Part shown: positions 5,757 through 14,681 of the stretch, piece by piece | How the letters are laid out: each line of letters begins with the position of its first letter | How positions within the stretch are numbered: the stretch's first letter is position 1 | Source: Paludibacteraceae bacterium | Lineage (GTDB): Bacteria; Bacteroidota; Bacteroidia; Bacteroidales; Paludibacteraceae | Direction of reading: 5' to 3' | Assembly: GCA_017542915.1 (NCBI GenBank) | Contig: JAFXWI010000053.1 | Location: forward strand, 1 to 51,369 | DNA: 51,369 nt | Translations under genes and position numbers: made by a program | Notes under the pieces: model-generated | Database searches by the model: none | Told to the model about the DNA's origin: nothing | The model's input: only the letters and a program-made list of their open reading frames with translations

Positions 5757-7745
5757 TTATTGCGGATCGACATCCATAATGACTTTCACATTTTTATTCG
5801 TTGGAATCGAGGAAATATGCTCTATTGCCTCCTTCAATCGGCGTTTAGCTTCTCCCATATTAGCACCGCTCTCGATGCGCAGCGTCAACTCGCGTATTGT
5901 GTACGCCTGTACGCGCTCTACAAAAGGAACGATGACCGCAGACACGCGAGGACCGAAAATCTGCTTCAGATAAGTTTGGAGCTGCGTAGCATACGCTTGT
6001 ATGCGTACTCCGCTATGATCCCGCATCTGAAGACGGATGACGCGGTAGAACGGCGGATAATTGAACAATTTTCGCTCGCCTATCTGCTGACGATAGAGCG
6101 CTTCGTAATCATGATGACGGGCAAAGTCCAAGACTTTGTTGGCGGTATCAAAAGTCTGAATCCACACTTCCCCTTTCGCACCTTTGCGTCCAGCTCGTCC
6201 CGCCACTTGCTCCAACATCTGGTATGCCCGCTCATAGGCGCGGAAATCGGGCTGATTGAAGAGAGGATCAGCATTCAACACCGCTACCAGACGGACGTCA
6301 TCAAAATGGAGCCCTTTGGTGATCATCTGCGTGCCGACCAATATATCGCACTCATGATTGGCGAACGCATTGATGATATCCTGATAGGCGGATTTATTAC
6401 GGGTAGAATCCAGATCCATTCGCAGCACACGAGCTTGTGGGAAAAGGGTTTGTATCTCATCTTCGATACGCTCGGTGCCGAATCCTATCATCTTCATCTC
6501 TCCACCGCAATGCGGACAGGCAGGAGGAACAGGTGTTCGGTAGCCGCAGTAATGGCAACGTAACTCGTTCTCCCTTTTATGCAGCGTCATCGGCACATCG
6601 CATTGCACGCATCGGGGCGGTTGACCGCAAGACGTACACTGTATCTGCGGTGCATATCCGCGGCGGTTCTGAAAGAGAATCACCTGCTTATGATCCGCCA
6701 GAGTCTGCCTAATACGTTCTACCAAAGGGTCGCTAAAATGACCGTACATCTCCTTGCGCGTATATTGGCGCTGGAGGTCGATAAGGTGAATATCCGGCAA
6801 CTCGGCACCTCCGAACCGCTCGGTCAAAGAAACCAGTCCATACACCCCTTTGAGCGCAAGGAAATACGATTCCACCGAGGGTGTAGCCGTACCTAAGAGC
6901 ACCTTGGCGTCATACGACTGAGCTAACATGATAGCCGCAGCGCGAGCATGATAACGAGGCGCAGGTTCCGCCTGTTTATAACTCGGTTCATGCTCCTCAT
7001 CCACGATGATAAGACCTATATCAGGCACCGGAAGGAAGACAGCACTACGTGCTCCGAGCACTACATGCGGTTCGCTCTTAGCTGCCGCATGGTACAACTG
7101 CTCGCGCTCTGCATCCGTGAAACGGCTGTGATACACCATGAGCCGGTCTCCGAAGATCGTCTGCAAACGGGTAGTCAATTGAGTCGTCAACGCGATCTCC
7201 GGCACCAGATAGAGCACATTCCTACCCTGCTGAAGCTGCTCCTCTATGAGGTGGATATAGATATCCGTCTTGCCGCTGGAGGTGACACCATGGAGCAGTA
7301 CGATCTTCTTGCCGGAATGCCATAAACTTTCGATTTCATCGGCGCATTTTACTTGCGCTGACGAGAGCTCGTGCATAGGTTCAATAGGACCGGTGTAGGG
7401 TTGGAGGGTCATTCGGCGGCGTTGAGGCGGATTCACGAGCCGGTTGTCTAATCCTTTAGGCAGAGCAGCTGACATCACTTCACCCAGCGTACACATATAA
7501 TACCCGCTCATCCATTGCCACAAATCCAACTGCTCTTTGGACACCGTCGGAGCCGATTCTACTACCGATGAAATCGGGCGAATCTTATCCTCAAAGGACT
7601 TGTCTATCGGTTCCGTATGTTCGCGTAAGACAACCCCCCTCACCTCTTTTTTCATCAGTGGCACGATGACTCGTGTACCGGGTGCAGGTACATCCATTCC
7701 ATCCGGCACGCTATACGTATAGCAATCCCGGATAGCAAGGGGCAA
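5757..7745 (-). CDS. priA: Primosomal protein N' (PriA helicase)
   Basis: PriA is the 3'-5' superfamily 2 helicase that reloads the replisome at collapsed forks. Seen here are Walker A (GVTSSGKTD), DEEH (IIVDEEHEPSYKQ), the paired zinc knuckles (CTSCGQPPRCVQC and CHYCGY...CPHCGG) and the motif VGTQMITKGLHFDDV. The coordinates use the TTG at 7745 (662 residues). The family N-terminus normally begins about eight residues earlier with a V-D-I-I-L-P-L-A strand. The bases for exactly that peptide (N-F-V-D-I-I) precede the TTG in frame, back to a stop at 7770-7772, but contain no ATG, GTG or TTG. The true start is therefore either a non-canonical ATT/ATC or this TTG. The upstream gap is filled with A/T word repeat. 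Confidence 0.93.
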   Translation of the reverse strand: MPLAIRDCYTYSVPDGMDVPAPGTRVIVPLMKKEVRGVVLREHTEPIDKSFEDKIRPISSVVESAPTVSKEQLDLWQWMSGYYMCTLGEVMSAALPKGLDNRLVNPPQRRRMTLQPYTGPIEPMHELSSAQVKCADEIESLWHSGKKIVLLHGVTSSGKTDIYIHLIEEQLQQGRNVLYLVPEIALTTQLTTRLQTIFGDRLMVYHSRFTDAEREQLYHAAAKSEPHVVLGARSAVFLPVPDIGLIIVDEEHEPSYKQAEPAPRYHARAAAIMLAQSYDAKVLLGTATPSVESYFLALKGVYGLVSLTERFGGAELPDIHLIDLQRQYTRKEMYGHFSDPLVERIRQTLADHKQVILFQNRRGYAPQIQCTSCGQPPRCVQCDVPMTLHKRENELRCHYCGYRTPVPPACPHCGGEMKMIGFGTERIEDEIQTLFPQARVLRMDLDSTRNKSAYQDIINAFANHECDILVGTQMITKGLHFDDVRLVAVLNADPLFNQPDFRAYERAYQMLEQVAGRAGRKGAKGEVWIQTFDTANKVLDFARHHDYEALYRQQIGERKLFNYPPFYRVIRLQMRDHSGVRIQAYATQLQTYLKQIFGPRVSAVIVPFVERVQAYTIRELTLRIESGANMGEAKRRLKEAIEHISSIPTNKNVKVIMDVDPQ

Positions 7746-7770
7746 TATGATATCAACAAAGTTGATAATT

Positions 7771-7807
7771 CAAAATTAAAAATTAAAAATTAAAAATTAC
7801 GAATTAG
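7771..7807. repeat. AATTAAAA-type word repeat upstream of priA
   Basis: Tandem copies of the heptamer-like word ATTAAAA with a final variant (ATTACGA). The same word family occurs at 12480, 15445, 17777, 19801, 26131 and 32638. Confidence 0.8.
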
Positions 7808-7843
7808 TTTCTACTAATCCTATAATCCACTAACCATTCGCCT

Positions 7844-8431
7844 TTAACCTTCCAAAGCCACGGCTTTGTTATAGCACTCACGGCAGAGGGGTTCGTAGCT
7901 GTCTGTTTCGCCAAGCAGCACACGTTTGTCGGAAGCTACGAGACGATGGCTCACCCAAGCTAAGTCTCCGCAGTTGACACAGATAGCATGTGTCTTGTAC
8001 ACATCATCAGCAATCGCCATCAGGGCTGGCATCGGACCGAAAGGCACGCCCTTGAAGTCCATATCCAGACCGGCACAGATCACGCGGATACCACGATCCG
8101 CCAACTGCCGGCATACATCCACAATACCCATATCGAAAAACTGGGCTTCGTCAATCCCCACGACATCGATATCATCGACCATCAGCAGGATGTTTTGGCT
8201 GCTATCCACCGGTGTAGATTGAATCACATTGCGGTCATGGCTGACCACATCCTCCTCGCTATAACGCACATCTATAGCGGGTTTGTAAATCTCTACACGT
8301 AGTTTGGCAAACTTAGCGCGTTTCATGCGGCGGATGAGTTCTTCCGTCTTGCCGGAGAACATCGAACCGCACACTACTTCAATGGATCCGCGTCGGAGCG
8401 ACGGGCCTTTTCTGTCTCGTTCTGAATACAT
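7844..8431 (-). CDS. tdk: Thymidine kinase (TK1 type)
   Basis: It phosphorylates thymidine to dTMP in nucleotide salvage. The 195-residue length is typical. Visible are the P-loop [14 protein letters not shown] (about 22-35), the Walker B-like Asp ([11 protein letters not shown]), and the zinc-binding lasso region made of CVNC and CREC toward the C-terminus, around the [11 protein letters not shown] strand. The gene has its own promoter (8460-8491) and starts with ATG at 8431, about 20 nt after the expected transcription start. A Y/S/E/R/D/K-rich N-terminal lead of about 15 residues precedes the family's first strand. Confidence 0.95.
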   Translation of the reverse strand: MYSERDRKGPSLRRGSIEVVCGSMFSGKTEELIRRMKRAKFAKLRVEIYKPAIDVRYSEEDVVSHDRNVIQSTPVDSSQNILLMVDDIDVVGIDEAQFFDMGIVDVCRQLADRGIRVICAGLDMDFKGVPFGPMPALMAIADDVYKTHAICVNCGDLAWVSHRLVASDKRVLLGETDSYEPLCRECYNKAVALEG

Positions 8432-8459
8432 ATGTGTTTAGTTATTAATGATGCGGGTG

Positions 8460-8491
8460 CAAAGATACAACAAAAATTGCATATATGCAAA
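8460..8491 (-). promoter_or_regulatory. Sigma-ABfr promoter of tdk
   Basis: Minus strand: TTTG (8491-8488), 20 nt, TATCTTTG (8467-8460). Confidence 0.75.
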
Positions 8492-8523
8492 TTTTTTGTA
8501 CTCATTCTATCTTTTTAGTCAAT

Positions 8524-9285
8524 TTATCGCGCTTTGCAGAGGGCGAAGACGGAGAACTTGGCTCCTCTGAAACGCTTCATAGCACGAAGGCAGGATTTCG
8601 CGGTTTCACCGGTAGTCATCAGGTCATCGACCAATAGAATATGCTTATGGTACATCTGCTCCGGATGATTGACTGTGAATGCACCTTCCACATTGTCCTT
8701 ACGGTCGCGGCCTCGCTGCTTAGCTTGTTGAGGCGTATTCTTAATACGGGTCACATGGGTGGTGTCCACCGGAATGCCGGTGATCTCACTGATCCCTCGG
8801 GCTATATACTCTGATTGATTATACCCCCTCTCTCCCATACGACTCGGATGGAGCGGCATAGGTACAATTACGTCGATTTCATCGAAGAAATCCGCGTACT
8901 GCATCTCCATAGCTGCCTGTCGCCCGAGTTGGTAACCTATCTCAGGACGATCCTTATATTTCATAATATGAACGACATCCCGAATAGGATCCTCTTTGTC
9001 GAAAAAAAGGAATGCTGCCGCGCGCTCCAAATGCATCGCTTTCTTAACCCTCACCATCTGTTGTCCCGGATCGCGAACGGATATCGAATCGGTACCCGTC
9101 AGCGCCATCTCTGTCAAGTTCTCCCGTTTCTCTGCCTGCTCCGTACGCGGCAGTTCTGCTAAACACTGGGGACACAAACTACCATTAGGGATCTCCTTTC
9201 CCGGTTCACCCTCACCTATATATTCATCGCACATCGGGCACGTGCGCGGGTAAAAGAGGCTCAAAAGGAATGATCTTAGACGCAT
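8524..9285 (-). CDS. ComF-family phosphoribosyltransferase
   Basis: This 253-residue protein starts with two zinc knuckles (CPMC...LCPQC, about residues 17-50), continues with the strand VIVPMPLHPSRMGERGYNQSE, and ends with the PRPP loop HILLVDDLMTTGETAKSC. This is the architecture of ComF, which helps imported single-stranded DNA during natural transformation in some bacteria; its role in Bacteroidales is unclear. The ATG at 9285 was chosen because the promoter -7 box (9334-9341) lies over the longer ORF start at 9336, so that start could not be in the transcript. The neighbouring tdk and priA genes fit a loose DNA/nucleotide theme. Confidence 0.88.
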   Translation of the reverse strand: MRLRSFLLSLFYPRTCPMCDEYIGEGEPGKEIPNGSLCPQCLAELPRTEQAEKRENLTEMALTGTDSISVRDPGQQMVRVKKAMHLERAAAFLFFDKEDPIRDVVHIMKYKDRPEIGYQLGRQAAMEMQYADFFDEIDVIVPMPLHPSRMGERGYNQSEYIARGISEITGIPVDTTHVTRIKNTPQQAKQRGRDRKDNVEGAFTVNHPEQMYHKHILLVDDLMTTGETAKSCLRAMKRFRGAKFSVFALCKAR

Positions 9286-9333
9286 AGGTGTATCTCTAAA
9301 TGGTTCGTTTGGATGATGTTTGTAAAGCGAGTG

Positions 9334-9365
9334 CAAAGTTACCGTTTTTTAAGGAAATATGCAAG
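9334..9365 (-). promoter_or_regulatory. Sigma-ABfr promoter of comF-like gene
   Basis: Minus strand: CTTG (9365-9362), 20 nt, TAACTTTG (9341-9334). It fixes the downstream start at 9285. Confidence 0.7.
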
Positions 9366-9421
9366 AGAGAAGCTTCTTTTTCAAAAAAAAATGTACCTTA
9401 GATAAAAAAATTGACTTTTTT

Positions 9422-9453
9422 TTTGCATGTATGAGATATTTTTTGTAATTTTG
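9422..9453 (+). promoter_or_regulatory. Sigma-ABfr promoter of dcuB
   Basis: TTTG (9422-9425), 20 nt, TAATTTTG (9446-9453). The ATG follows 25 nt after the -7 box. Confidence 0.75.
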
Positions 9454-9477
9454 CGGCGGATTTAAATCTATATACCT

Positions 9478-10920
9478 ATGATTCTCATGATTGTTCTTTT
9501 TGTGCTGATGCTTTTCGTGCTGTGGCTTGGTTCGCGTCACGGCGGCTTGGCACTTGGTGCCATCTCCGGTCTGGGGTTGGCTGTTATGGTGTTCTGTTTC
9601 CAACTCAAACCCGGTAATCCGCCTATTGATGTGATCCTCATCATCATTGCCGCCATCACTTGTGCAGGTATCATGCAGGCAGCCGGAGGAATGGAATGGC
9701 TCATCCAGTTGACAGAGAAACTGCTGCGCAGACATCCCAACAACATCACTTTCCTCGCGCCTTTTGCGACCTTCTTTCTGACCATCCTTGTCGGAACGGG
9801 ACACGTGGTTTATATGCTGATGCCTATCATCTGCGATATCGCACTCAAGAAAGGCATCCGTCCGGAGCGGCCGTGTGCTGTAGCCTCTGTAGCGGCGCAG
9901 GTAGGTATCACCTGTTCGCCGGTAGCGGCAGCAGTAGTGGCATTTGTAGCGATCAGTAATGTCAACGGCTTTGAGGTGACCATCCCTCAGGTGCTAATGG
10001 TAAATATACCTGCCTGCATTTGCGGACTGATAGCCGCATCCGCTGCTTCCTACAAACGAGGCAAGGATCTGGACAAAGATCCCGAGTTCCAAGCCAAGTT
10101 ACAAGACCCCAAACAGCGGGAATATATCTACGGTGAGTCGGCTACTTCTCTCAATGCGACTATCTCCAAATCCGCCAAAGCGTCTGTCTTTATCTTCTTA
10201 GGCGCATTGCTACTCATCATCAATTTTGCTATCTTCCCGAATCTGCTGCCTAACTACGATACTATCAAAGCTATCAAGGGCGCAGAGCCGGTAGAGCTGG
10301 TCGATGGCGTGATGATCTCCGCCCAGCAGCTCGCTGATGCGGGTATTCAAATGGATCAGGTGACGGAGATGGCGGAGGAAGATCTCAAGATGAACCATGT
10401 GATCCAGATTCTGATGATTTCCGCAGCGGCGCTGATGGTGCTTTTCTGCAAAGCAAATCCCAAAGTAGCTGTGGACGGACCGGTCTGGAAGGCGGGTATG
10501 ACAGCCGTAGTGGCAATCTTCGGTATCGCATGGATGGCGGATACCTATTTTAGCCATTTCATGCCTGAGATACAGTCCATATTAGTGAGCATCGTAGCCA
10601 AATATCCATGGTCAATAGCTTTGGTCTTCTTCTTTGTGTCGATGCTGATCAATTCGCAGGGCGCAGTAGTGGTTTCGATGTTACCGCTTGCCTACTCCTT
10701 AGGCATCCCAGGACCGGTGCTGCTCGGCGTACTGCCGTCGGTGTATGGCTATTTCTTCATTCCGACCTACCCGTCCGATGTAGCGACCGTCAATTTCGAC
10801 CGCTCGGGTACCACGAAGATCGGTAAGTATCTGTTAAACCACTCGTTTATGATGCCGGGACTCATCTCCGTGTCTGTCTCCACCGCAGTGGCATACCTAT
10901 TAGCAGCGTTGATCTTCTGA
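9478..10920 (+). CDS. dcuB: Anaerobic C4-dicarboxylate transporter DcuB
   Basis: DcuA/DcuB carriers exchange fumarate, malate or aspartate for succinate across the inner membrane of fumarate-respiring anaerobes. The 480-residue protein has 10-12 hydrophobic segments. Recognisable family blocks are GGLALGAISGLGL near the N-terminus, GGMEWLIQLTEKLLRRHPNNIT, VGTGHVVYMLMPII, the AAQVGITCSPVAAAVVAF segment, and GYFFIPTYPSD near the end. It is close to DcuB in length; a cytoplasmic or periplasmic loop of about 60 residues (about 255-320) lies in the middle. The gene is alone between its own promoter and a bidirectional terminator, and is convergent with the uxa genes. Succinate export suits a gut fermenter. 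Confidence 0.93.
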   Translation: MILMIVLFVLMLFVLWLGSRHGGLALGAISGLGLAVMVFCFQLKPGNPPIDVILIIIAAITCAGIMQAAGGMEWLIQLTEKLLRRHPNNITFLAPFATFFLTILVGTGHVVYMLMPIICDIALKKGIRPERPCAVASVAAQVGITCSPVAAAVVAFVAISNVNGFEVTIPQVLMVNIPACICGLIAASAASYKRGKDLDKDPEFQAKLQDPKQREYIYGESATSLNATISKSAKASVFIFLGALLLIINFAIFPNLLPNYDTIKAIKGAEPVELVDGVMISAQQLADAGIQMDQVTEMAEEDLKMNHVIQILMISAAALMVLFCKANPKVAVDGPVWKAGMTAVVAIFGIAWMADTYFSHFMPEIQSILVSIVAKYPWSIALVFFFVSMLINSQGAVVVSMLPLAYSLGIPGPVLLGVLPSVYGYFFIPTYPSDVATVNFDRSGTTKIGKYLLNHSFMMPGLISVSVSTAVAYLLAALIF

Positions 10921-10942
10921 TAGGCAAACGAGTACCTATACA

Positions 10943-10976
10943 AAAAAAAATCGCTCCTTATCAGGGCGATTTTTTC
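10943..10976. terminator. Bidirectional terminator between dcuB and uxaA
   Basis: A-run, then TCGC-T-CCT, loop TATC, AGG-GCGA and a T-run (10950-10976). The symmetrical A and T runs allow it to end both convergent transcripts. Confidence 0.85.
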
Positions 10977-10994
10977 ATGGATGATGAACTCGGT

Positions 10995-12476
10995 TTAGAG
11001 CGTTACACCATTCTTGAAGATGGAGATCTCGTGATAACCGTTCTTCTCGTTATTGGTCTTGGCGCCATTAGCTACCTCGATGACGTAGTCCGCAAAGCGT
11101 TTAGCAACCTGCTCCATCGGTTCGCCTTCGGCGATGACACCAGCGTTGAAATCAATCCAGTTCGGTTTGTTGTTATAGAGCGCCGAGTTGGTGGATATCT
11201 TCATGGTCGGTACATAGGTGCCGAACGGCGTACCGCGACCGGTGGTGAAGAGCACCATATGGCAGCCACAGGAAGCCAAAGCGGTCGAAGCTACGAGGTC
11301 GTTACCCGGAGCGGAAAGGAGGTTCAAGCCTTTCACTTGGAGACGCTCACCGTATGCCATCACGCCGCGAACGAGGGACTTACCGCATTTCTGGGTACAA
11401 CCGAGTGCTTTGTCTTCAAGAGTCGAGATACCACCGGCTTTGTTACCCGGAGAGGGGTTCTCGCCTACCGGCTCGCCATGCGAGAGGAAATAGTCCTTGA
11501 AATCATTGATGAGGTGTACGGTCTGGTCGAAGAGATGACGGTTTGCGCAGCGATCCATCAAGATCGTCTCAGCGCCGAACATCTCCGGCACTTCGGTCAG
11601 AACGGTGGTACCTCCTTGTGCTACGAGCCAATCGCTCAAAACGCCGAGGAGCGGGTTAGCGGTGATGCCACTAAAGCCGTCCGAACCGCCGCACTTGAGA
11701 CCTACGCGCAGTTCGCTCAGAGGTACTTCCACACGTTTGTCATGCTGGGTCTTGGTGTATAACTCACGCAGGATAGGCATGCAGTACTCCACTTCATCGC
11801 CCTGAATCTTCTGGGTCGTAACGAACTTCACGCGATCTTCGTCGATCTCGCCGCAGAACTCCTTGAAGACATCCGGCTGGTTGTTCTCGCAACCGAGAGA
11901 AACGACGAGGATAGCGCCTGCATTAGGATGATGGATCATGTCACGCAGGATCTTTTTCGTATTCTCGTGGTCATCGCCAAGCTGCGAGCAGCCGTAGTTA
12001 TGCTTGAAAGCGAAGATATTGTCCGCACCGGTCTCCTGACGGAGGCGCTCAGCGCAACGCTCGATGATACCGTTCACGCAACCTACGGTCGGGATGATCC
12101 ACACCTCATTGCGGATACCTACCTGACCGTCTTTGCGGCGATAACCCATAAAAGTCCTGGATTCATCGGGAATATTCAGCACCACCTCTTTGGGGTGATA
12201 CTCATATTCAAGCAGTCCGGCGAGGTTGGTTTTGATGTTGTTCTCGTTCATCCACGAACCGGCTTTCTTCGCTTCGCGAGCATGACCGATCGGGAAACCG
12301 TACTTGATGACGTTCTCGCCCTCAGCGAGGTCGGTGATGGCTATCTTGTGTCCGGCAGGTACATCTTCGAGTACCGTGATTTGCTTACCGTCCACCTCAA
12401 TAACCGCGCCTGCGGATTGCGGTTGTATTGCTACTACCACATTATCCGCAGGGTTGATTTTAAGAATATTGGTCAT
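10995..12476 (-). CDS. uxaA: Altronate dehydratase
   Basis: UxaA removes water from D-altronate to give 2-keto-3-deoxygluconate in galacturonate (pectin) breakdown. The 493-residue length fits the full two-domain enzyme. The first 100 residues form the SAF-like domain (IEVDGKQITVLEDVPAGHKIAI). The catalytic part begins at FMGYRRKDGQVGIRNEVWIIPTVGC, with FKHNYGCSQLGDDHENT and GLKCGGSDGFSGITANP. Conserved Cys residues at 'TVGC', 'NYGCSQ' and 'LKCGGSDG' fit its metal requirement. uxaB lies 36 nt upstream on the same strand, so the pair forms one operon read from the promoter at 14051-14082. Confidence 0.95.
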   Translation of the reverse strand: MTNILKINPADNVVVAIQPQSAGAVIEVDGKQITVLEDVPAGHKIAITDLAEGENVIKYGFPIGHAREAKKAGSWMNENNIKTNLAGLLEYEYHPKEVVLNIPDESRTFMGYRRKDGQVGIRNEVWIIPTVGCVNGIIERCAERLRQETGADNIFAFKHNYGCSQLGDDHENTKKILRDMIHHPNAGAILVVSLGCENNQPDVFKEFCGEIDEDRVKFVTTQKIQGDEVEYCMPILRELYTKTQHDKRVEVPLSELRVGLKCGGSDGFSGITANPLLGVLSDWLVAQGGTTVLTEVPEMFGAETILMDRCANRHLFDQTVHLINDFKDYFLSHGEPVGENPSPGNKAGGISTLEDKALGCTQKCGKSLVRGVMAYGERLQVKGLNLLSAPGNDLVASTALASCGCHMVLFTTGRGTPFGTYVPTMKISTNSALYNNKPNWIDFNAGVIAEGEPMEQVAKRFADYVIEVANGAKTNNEKNGYHEISIFKNGVTL

Positions 12477-12479
12477 ATT

Positions 12480-12516
12480 CTAAATTACGAATTAAAAATT
12501 ACGAATTACGAATTAT
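12480..12516. repeat. AATTACGA/AATTAAAA word repeat between uxaB and uxaA
   Basis: Alternating AATTACG and AATTAAAA words fill the 36-nt spacer and may include the last codons of uxaB. Confidence 0.7.
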
Positions 12517-14000
12517 AAGATTCCCTTAACAGTTTCGAGCATGCCTTTTGCTGCGATTTCATCGAGGAATTTAACCACCATGTCGGTCAGACCCGGGATC
12601 TTATTGAGGTTCTCTTTGGACTCTTTCCAGATGATATCGGTAGCGCCGAGAACACCCTCTGCCACTTTGCGGGTATCTCCGGTAGCCCAGAGTTGTGCCA
12701 GCAGATCCATGATCTCCTGTGCATCGTTCGGCTGAATAGGAGCACCGTCAGCACGGGTACCGCCCTTGTAATACGTAATAATAGCCGCCAGACCGAGTAC
12801 CAAGCCCTTCGGCAGTTCGCCCTTACGCTCCAAGTAAACCTTCAAGCCCGGCAGGTCGCGGGTTTCGAATTTCGGGAAGGAGTTAAGCATGATGGAGGTT
12901 ACTGCGTGATCTACGTACGGGTTGTTGAAACGCTCCAATACGCTCTCACCATATGCTTTGAGCTCGTCTTTCGGCAGGTTGAGGGTCTCGAGGAGCTCAT
13001 CGAACATCACTTTGTGGATGTACTTACCGAGGATCTCGTGGTTGCAAGCATCGCGAACGATGTTCACGCCTGATAGGTAGGTAACCGGTGAAAGAACGGT
13101 GTGCGGGCCATTGAGGAGGGTTACCTTACGCTCGTGGTACGGTTTCTCGCTCTCTGCGATGAGGACGTTCAGACCAGCTTTGTTAGCCGGGAACTCAGCC
13201 TCGAGTTCAGCGATAGACATATTCTCCGGTTTCTCGATTACCCAGAGGTGGAAGATCTCAGCCTGCACAACGAGGTTGTCGTTGTAACCTACTTTCTCTT
13301 GGATTTCAGCGATGTCCTTGCGCGGGAAGCCCGGTACGATACGATCCACGAGGGTAGCGCATACATAGTTGTATTTCTCGAACCACTCTTTGAATCCAGC
13401 GTAGTCAGCTCCGAAATCATTTTTCCACAACTCGATGTACTTGCGGATACAATCCTTGAGGTGGTGACCGTTGAGGAAGATCAACTCACACGGCATGAAG
13501 ATCAGACCCTTGGTCGGATCGCCGTTGAAGGTCTTATAACGACGGAAGAGGAGCTGTACGAGCTTGCCCGGATAGGAAGAAGCGGGAGCGTCGGTGAACT
13601 TGCAACTGTCGTCAAAAGTGATACCAGCCTCGGTGGTGTTCGAGATCACGAAACGGATCTCCGGCTGCTCAGCGAGCGCCATGAAAGCCCAGTTCTGGGT
13701 GTACGGGTTGAGGGCGCGGCTGATAACATCAATACGCTCGAGGGAGTTTACAGCCTCACCTTTCAAACGACCCTGCAGATTCACATGATACAAGCAGTCC
13801 TGTCCATTGAGCCACTCTACCATACCTTTGTCGATAGGCTGTACAACAGCCACCGAACCGTTGAAGTTGGTCTTTGCGTTCATGTTCCATACAATCCAGT
13901 CCACGAAAGCGCGGAGGAAGTTACCTTCACCAAACTGAATAATTTTCTCGGGAGCTACGCTCTTCGGCGCGGTCCACTTGTTCAATGCTTTTTTTGCCAT
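12513..14000 (-). CDS. uxaB: Tagaturonate reductase (altronate oxidoreductase)
   Basis: This NADH-dependent enzyme reduces D-tagaturonate to D-altronate, the step before UxaA. The 495-residue protein has the mannitol-dehydrogenase fold: an N-terminal Rossmann part with IIQFGEGNFLRAFVDW (about 19-34) and, in the C-terminal half, the segment KVTLLNGPHTVLSPV with the catalytic-type residues of the family (K...N..H). The start at 14000 was chosen because the -7 box is at 14051-14058, so the longer ORF from 14081 cannot be transcribed. No uronate isomerase (uxaC) is in the window, so the pathway is completed elsewhere. Confidence 0.95.
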   Translation of the reverse strand: MAKKALNKWTAPKSVAPEKIIQFGEGNFLRAFVDWIVWNMNAKTNFNGSVAVVQPIDKGMVEWLNGQDCLYHVNLQGRLKGEAVNSLERIDVISRALNPYTQNWAFMALAEQPEIRFVISNTTEAGITFDDSCKFTDAPASSYPGKLVQLLFRRYKTFNGDPTKGLIFMPCELIFLNGHHLKDCIRKYIELWKNDFGADYAGFKEWFEKYNYVCATLVDRIVPGFPRKDIAEIQEKVGYNDNLVVQAEIFHLWVIEKPENMSIAELEAEFPANKAGLNVLIAESEKPYHERKVTLLNGPHTVLSPVTYLSGVNIVRDACNHEILGKYIHKVMFDELLETLNLPKDELKAYGESVLERFNNPYVDHAVTSIMLNSFPKFETRDLPGLKVYLERKGELPKGLVLGLAAIITYYKGGTRADGAPIQPNDAQEIMDLLAQLWATGDTRKVAEGVLGATDIIWKESKENLNKIPGLTDMVVKFLDEIAAKGMLETVKGIL

Positions 14001-14050
14001 AGTTTTAAGTATTAAATGATTAAAAATTAACGTGCCAATGTTTTGCGGTG

Positions 14051-14082
14051 CAAAGTTACTAAAAATTTTCGGTATACGCAAG
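14051..14082 (-). promoter_or_regulatory. Sigma-ABfr promoter of uxaB-uxaA
   Basis: Minus strand: CTTG (14082-14079), 20 nt, TAACTTTG (14058-14051). No clear operator was identified beside it. Confidence 0.75.
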
Positions 14083-14205
14083 TACGCGCGTCACTTTTCG
14101 TCATTTCCGTCAATTTTTCCACATTTTTGTACACCTACACAAGCATGCGAACTTTGGGCGTATTTATCAAAATACGTGTCAAAAACGATTTATTTTAGTC
14201 AAATA

Positions 14206-14237
14206 CTTGCATATTTGAAAATTTTGTTGTACCTTTG
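14206..14237 (+). promoter_or_regulatory. Sigma-ABfr promoter of the DUF5606 gene
   Basis: CTTG (14206-14209), 20 nt, TACCTTTG (14230-14237). It is divergent from the uxaB promoter, with 124 nt between the two -33 boxes. Confidence 0.75.
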
Positions 14238-14264
14238 CAGCCGATTTTGAAAATGAATAAAATT

Positions 14265-14681
14265 ATGTTAAGAGAAATTCTGGCTATTACCGGTAAACCG
14301 GGTTTGTATAAATTGGTAAGTCGCGGCAATAATATGTTGATTGTTGAGAGTCTGGTGGACGGAAAACGTATGCCGACATATGCACGTGATAAGATTGTAG
14401 CGCTGAGCGATGTGTCGATGTTCACAGACGCAGATGATATCTCGTTGAGCGAGGTATTGACTAATGCAGGCAAGAAAGAGGGTTTGAAGCCGGTAGCCAT
14501 GGATGCGAAGAAAGCAAGCAACGCAGAGTTGCAGGCATGGTTTGACGAGGTGCTGCCTAATTGGGATCGTGACCGCGTTTATCCGTCCGACATCCGTAAA
14601 CTGATTCAATGGTACAACATCCTCGTAAAAGCAGGTATTACCGATTTCAGCATCCAAGAAGAAGCTGAAGAAAAAGAATAA
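14265..14681 (+). CDS. DUF5606-domain protein
   Basis: The 138-residue protein belongs to a conserved family restricted to Bacteroidota, usually beginning 'ML-x-x-ILxIxGKPGLYKLxSxGxNMLIVESL', which is what is seen here. It has no known function. An SH3-like small beta domain (about 1-60) is followed by a helical C-terminal half (AELQAWFDEVLPNWDRDRVYPSDIRKLIQWYNIL) and an acidic tail. Transcription should start near 14244, so ATG at 14253 or 14265 are both possible; 14265 matches the usual family start. The next gene starts immediately after the stop with GTG, so it heads a small operon with the Nif3 and zinc-ribbon genes. Confidence 0.85.
   Translation: MLREILAITGKPGLYKLVSRGNNMLIVESLVDGKRMPTYARDKIVALSDVSMFTDADDISLSEVLTNAGKKEGLKPVAMDAKKASNAELQAWFDEVLPNWDRDRVYPSDIRKLIQWYNILVKAGITDFSIQEEAEEKE

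Noticed and set aside
11928..12518. 196-residue ORF opposite uxaA
   Set aside because: It lies wholly antisense to a clear altronate dehydratase, a typical shadow frame.
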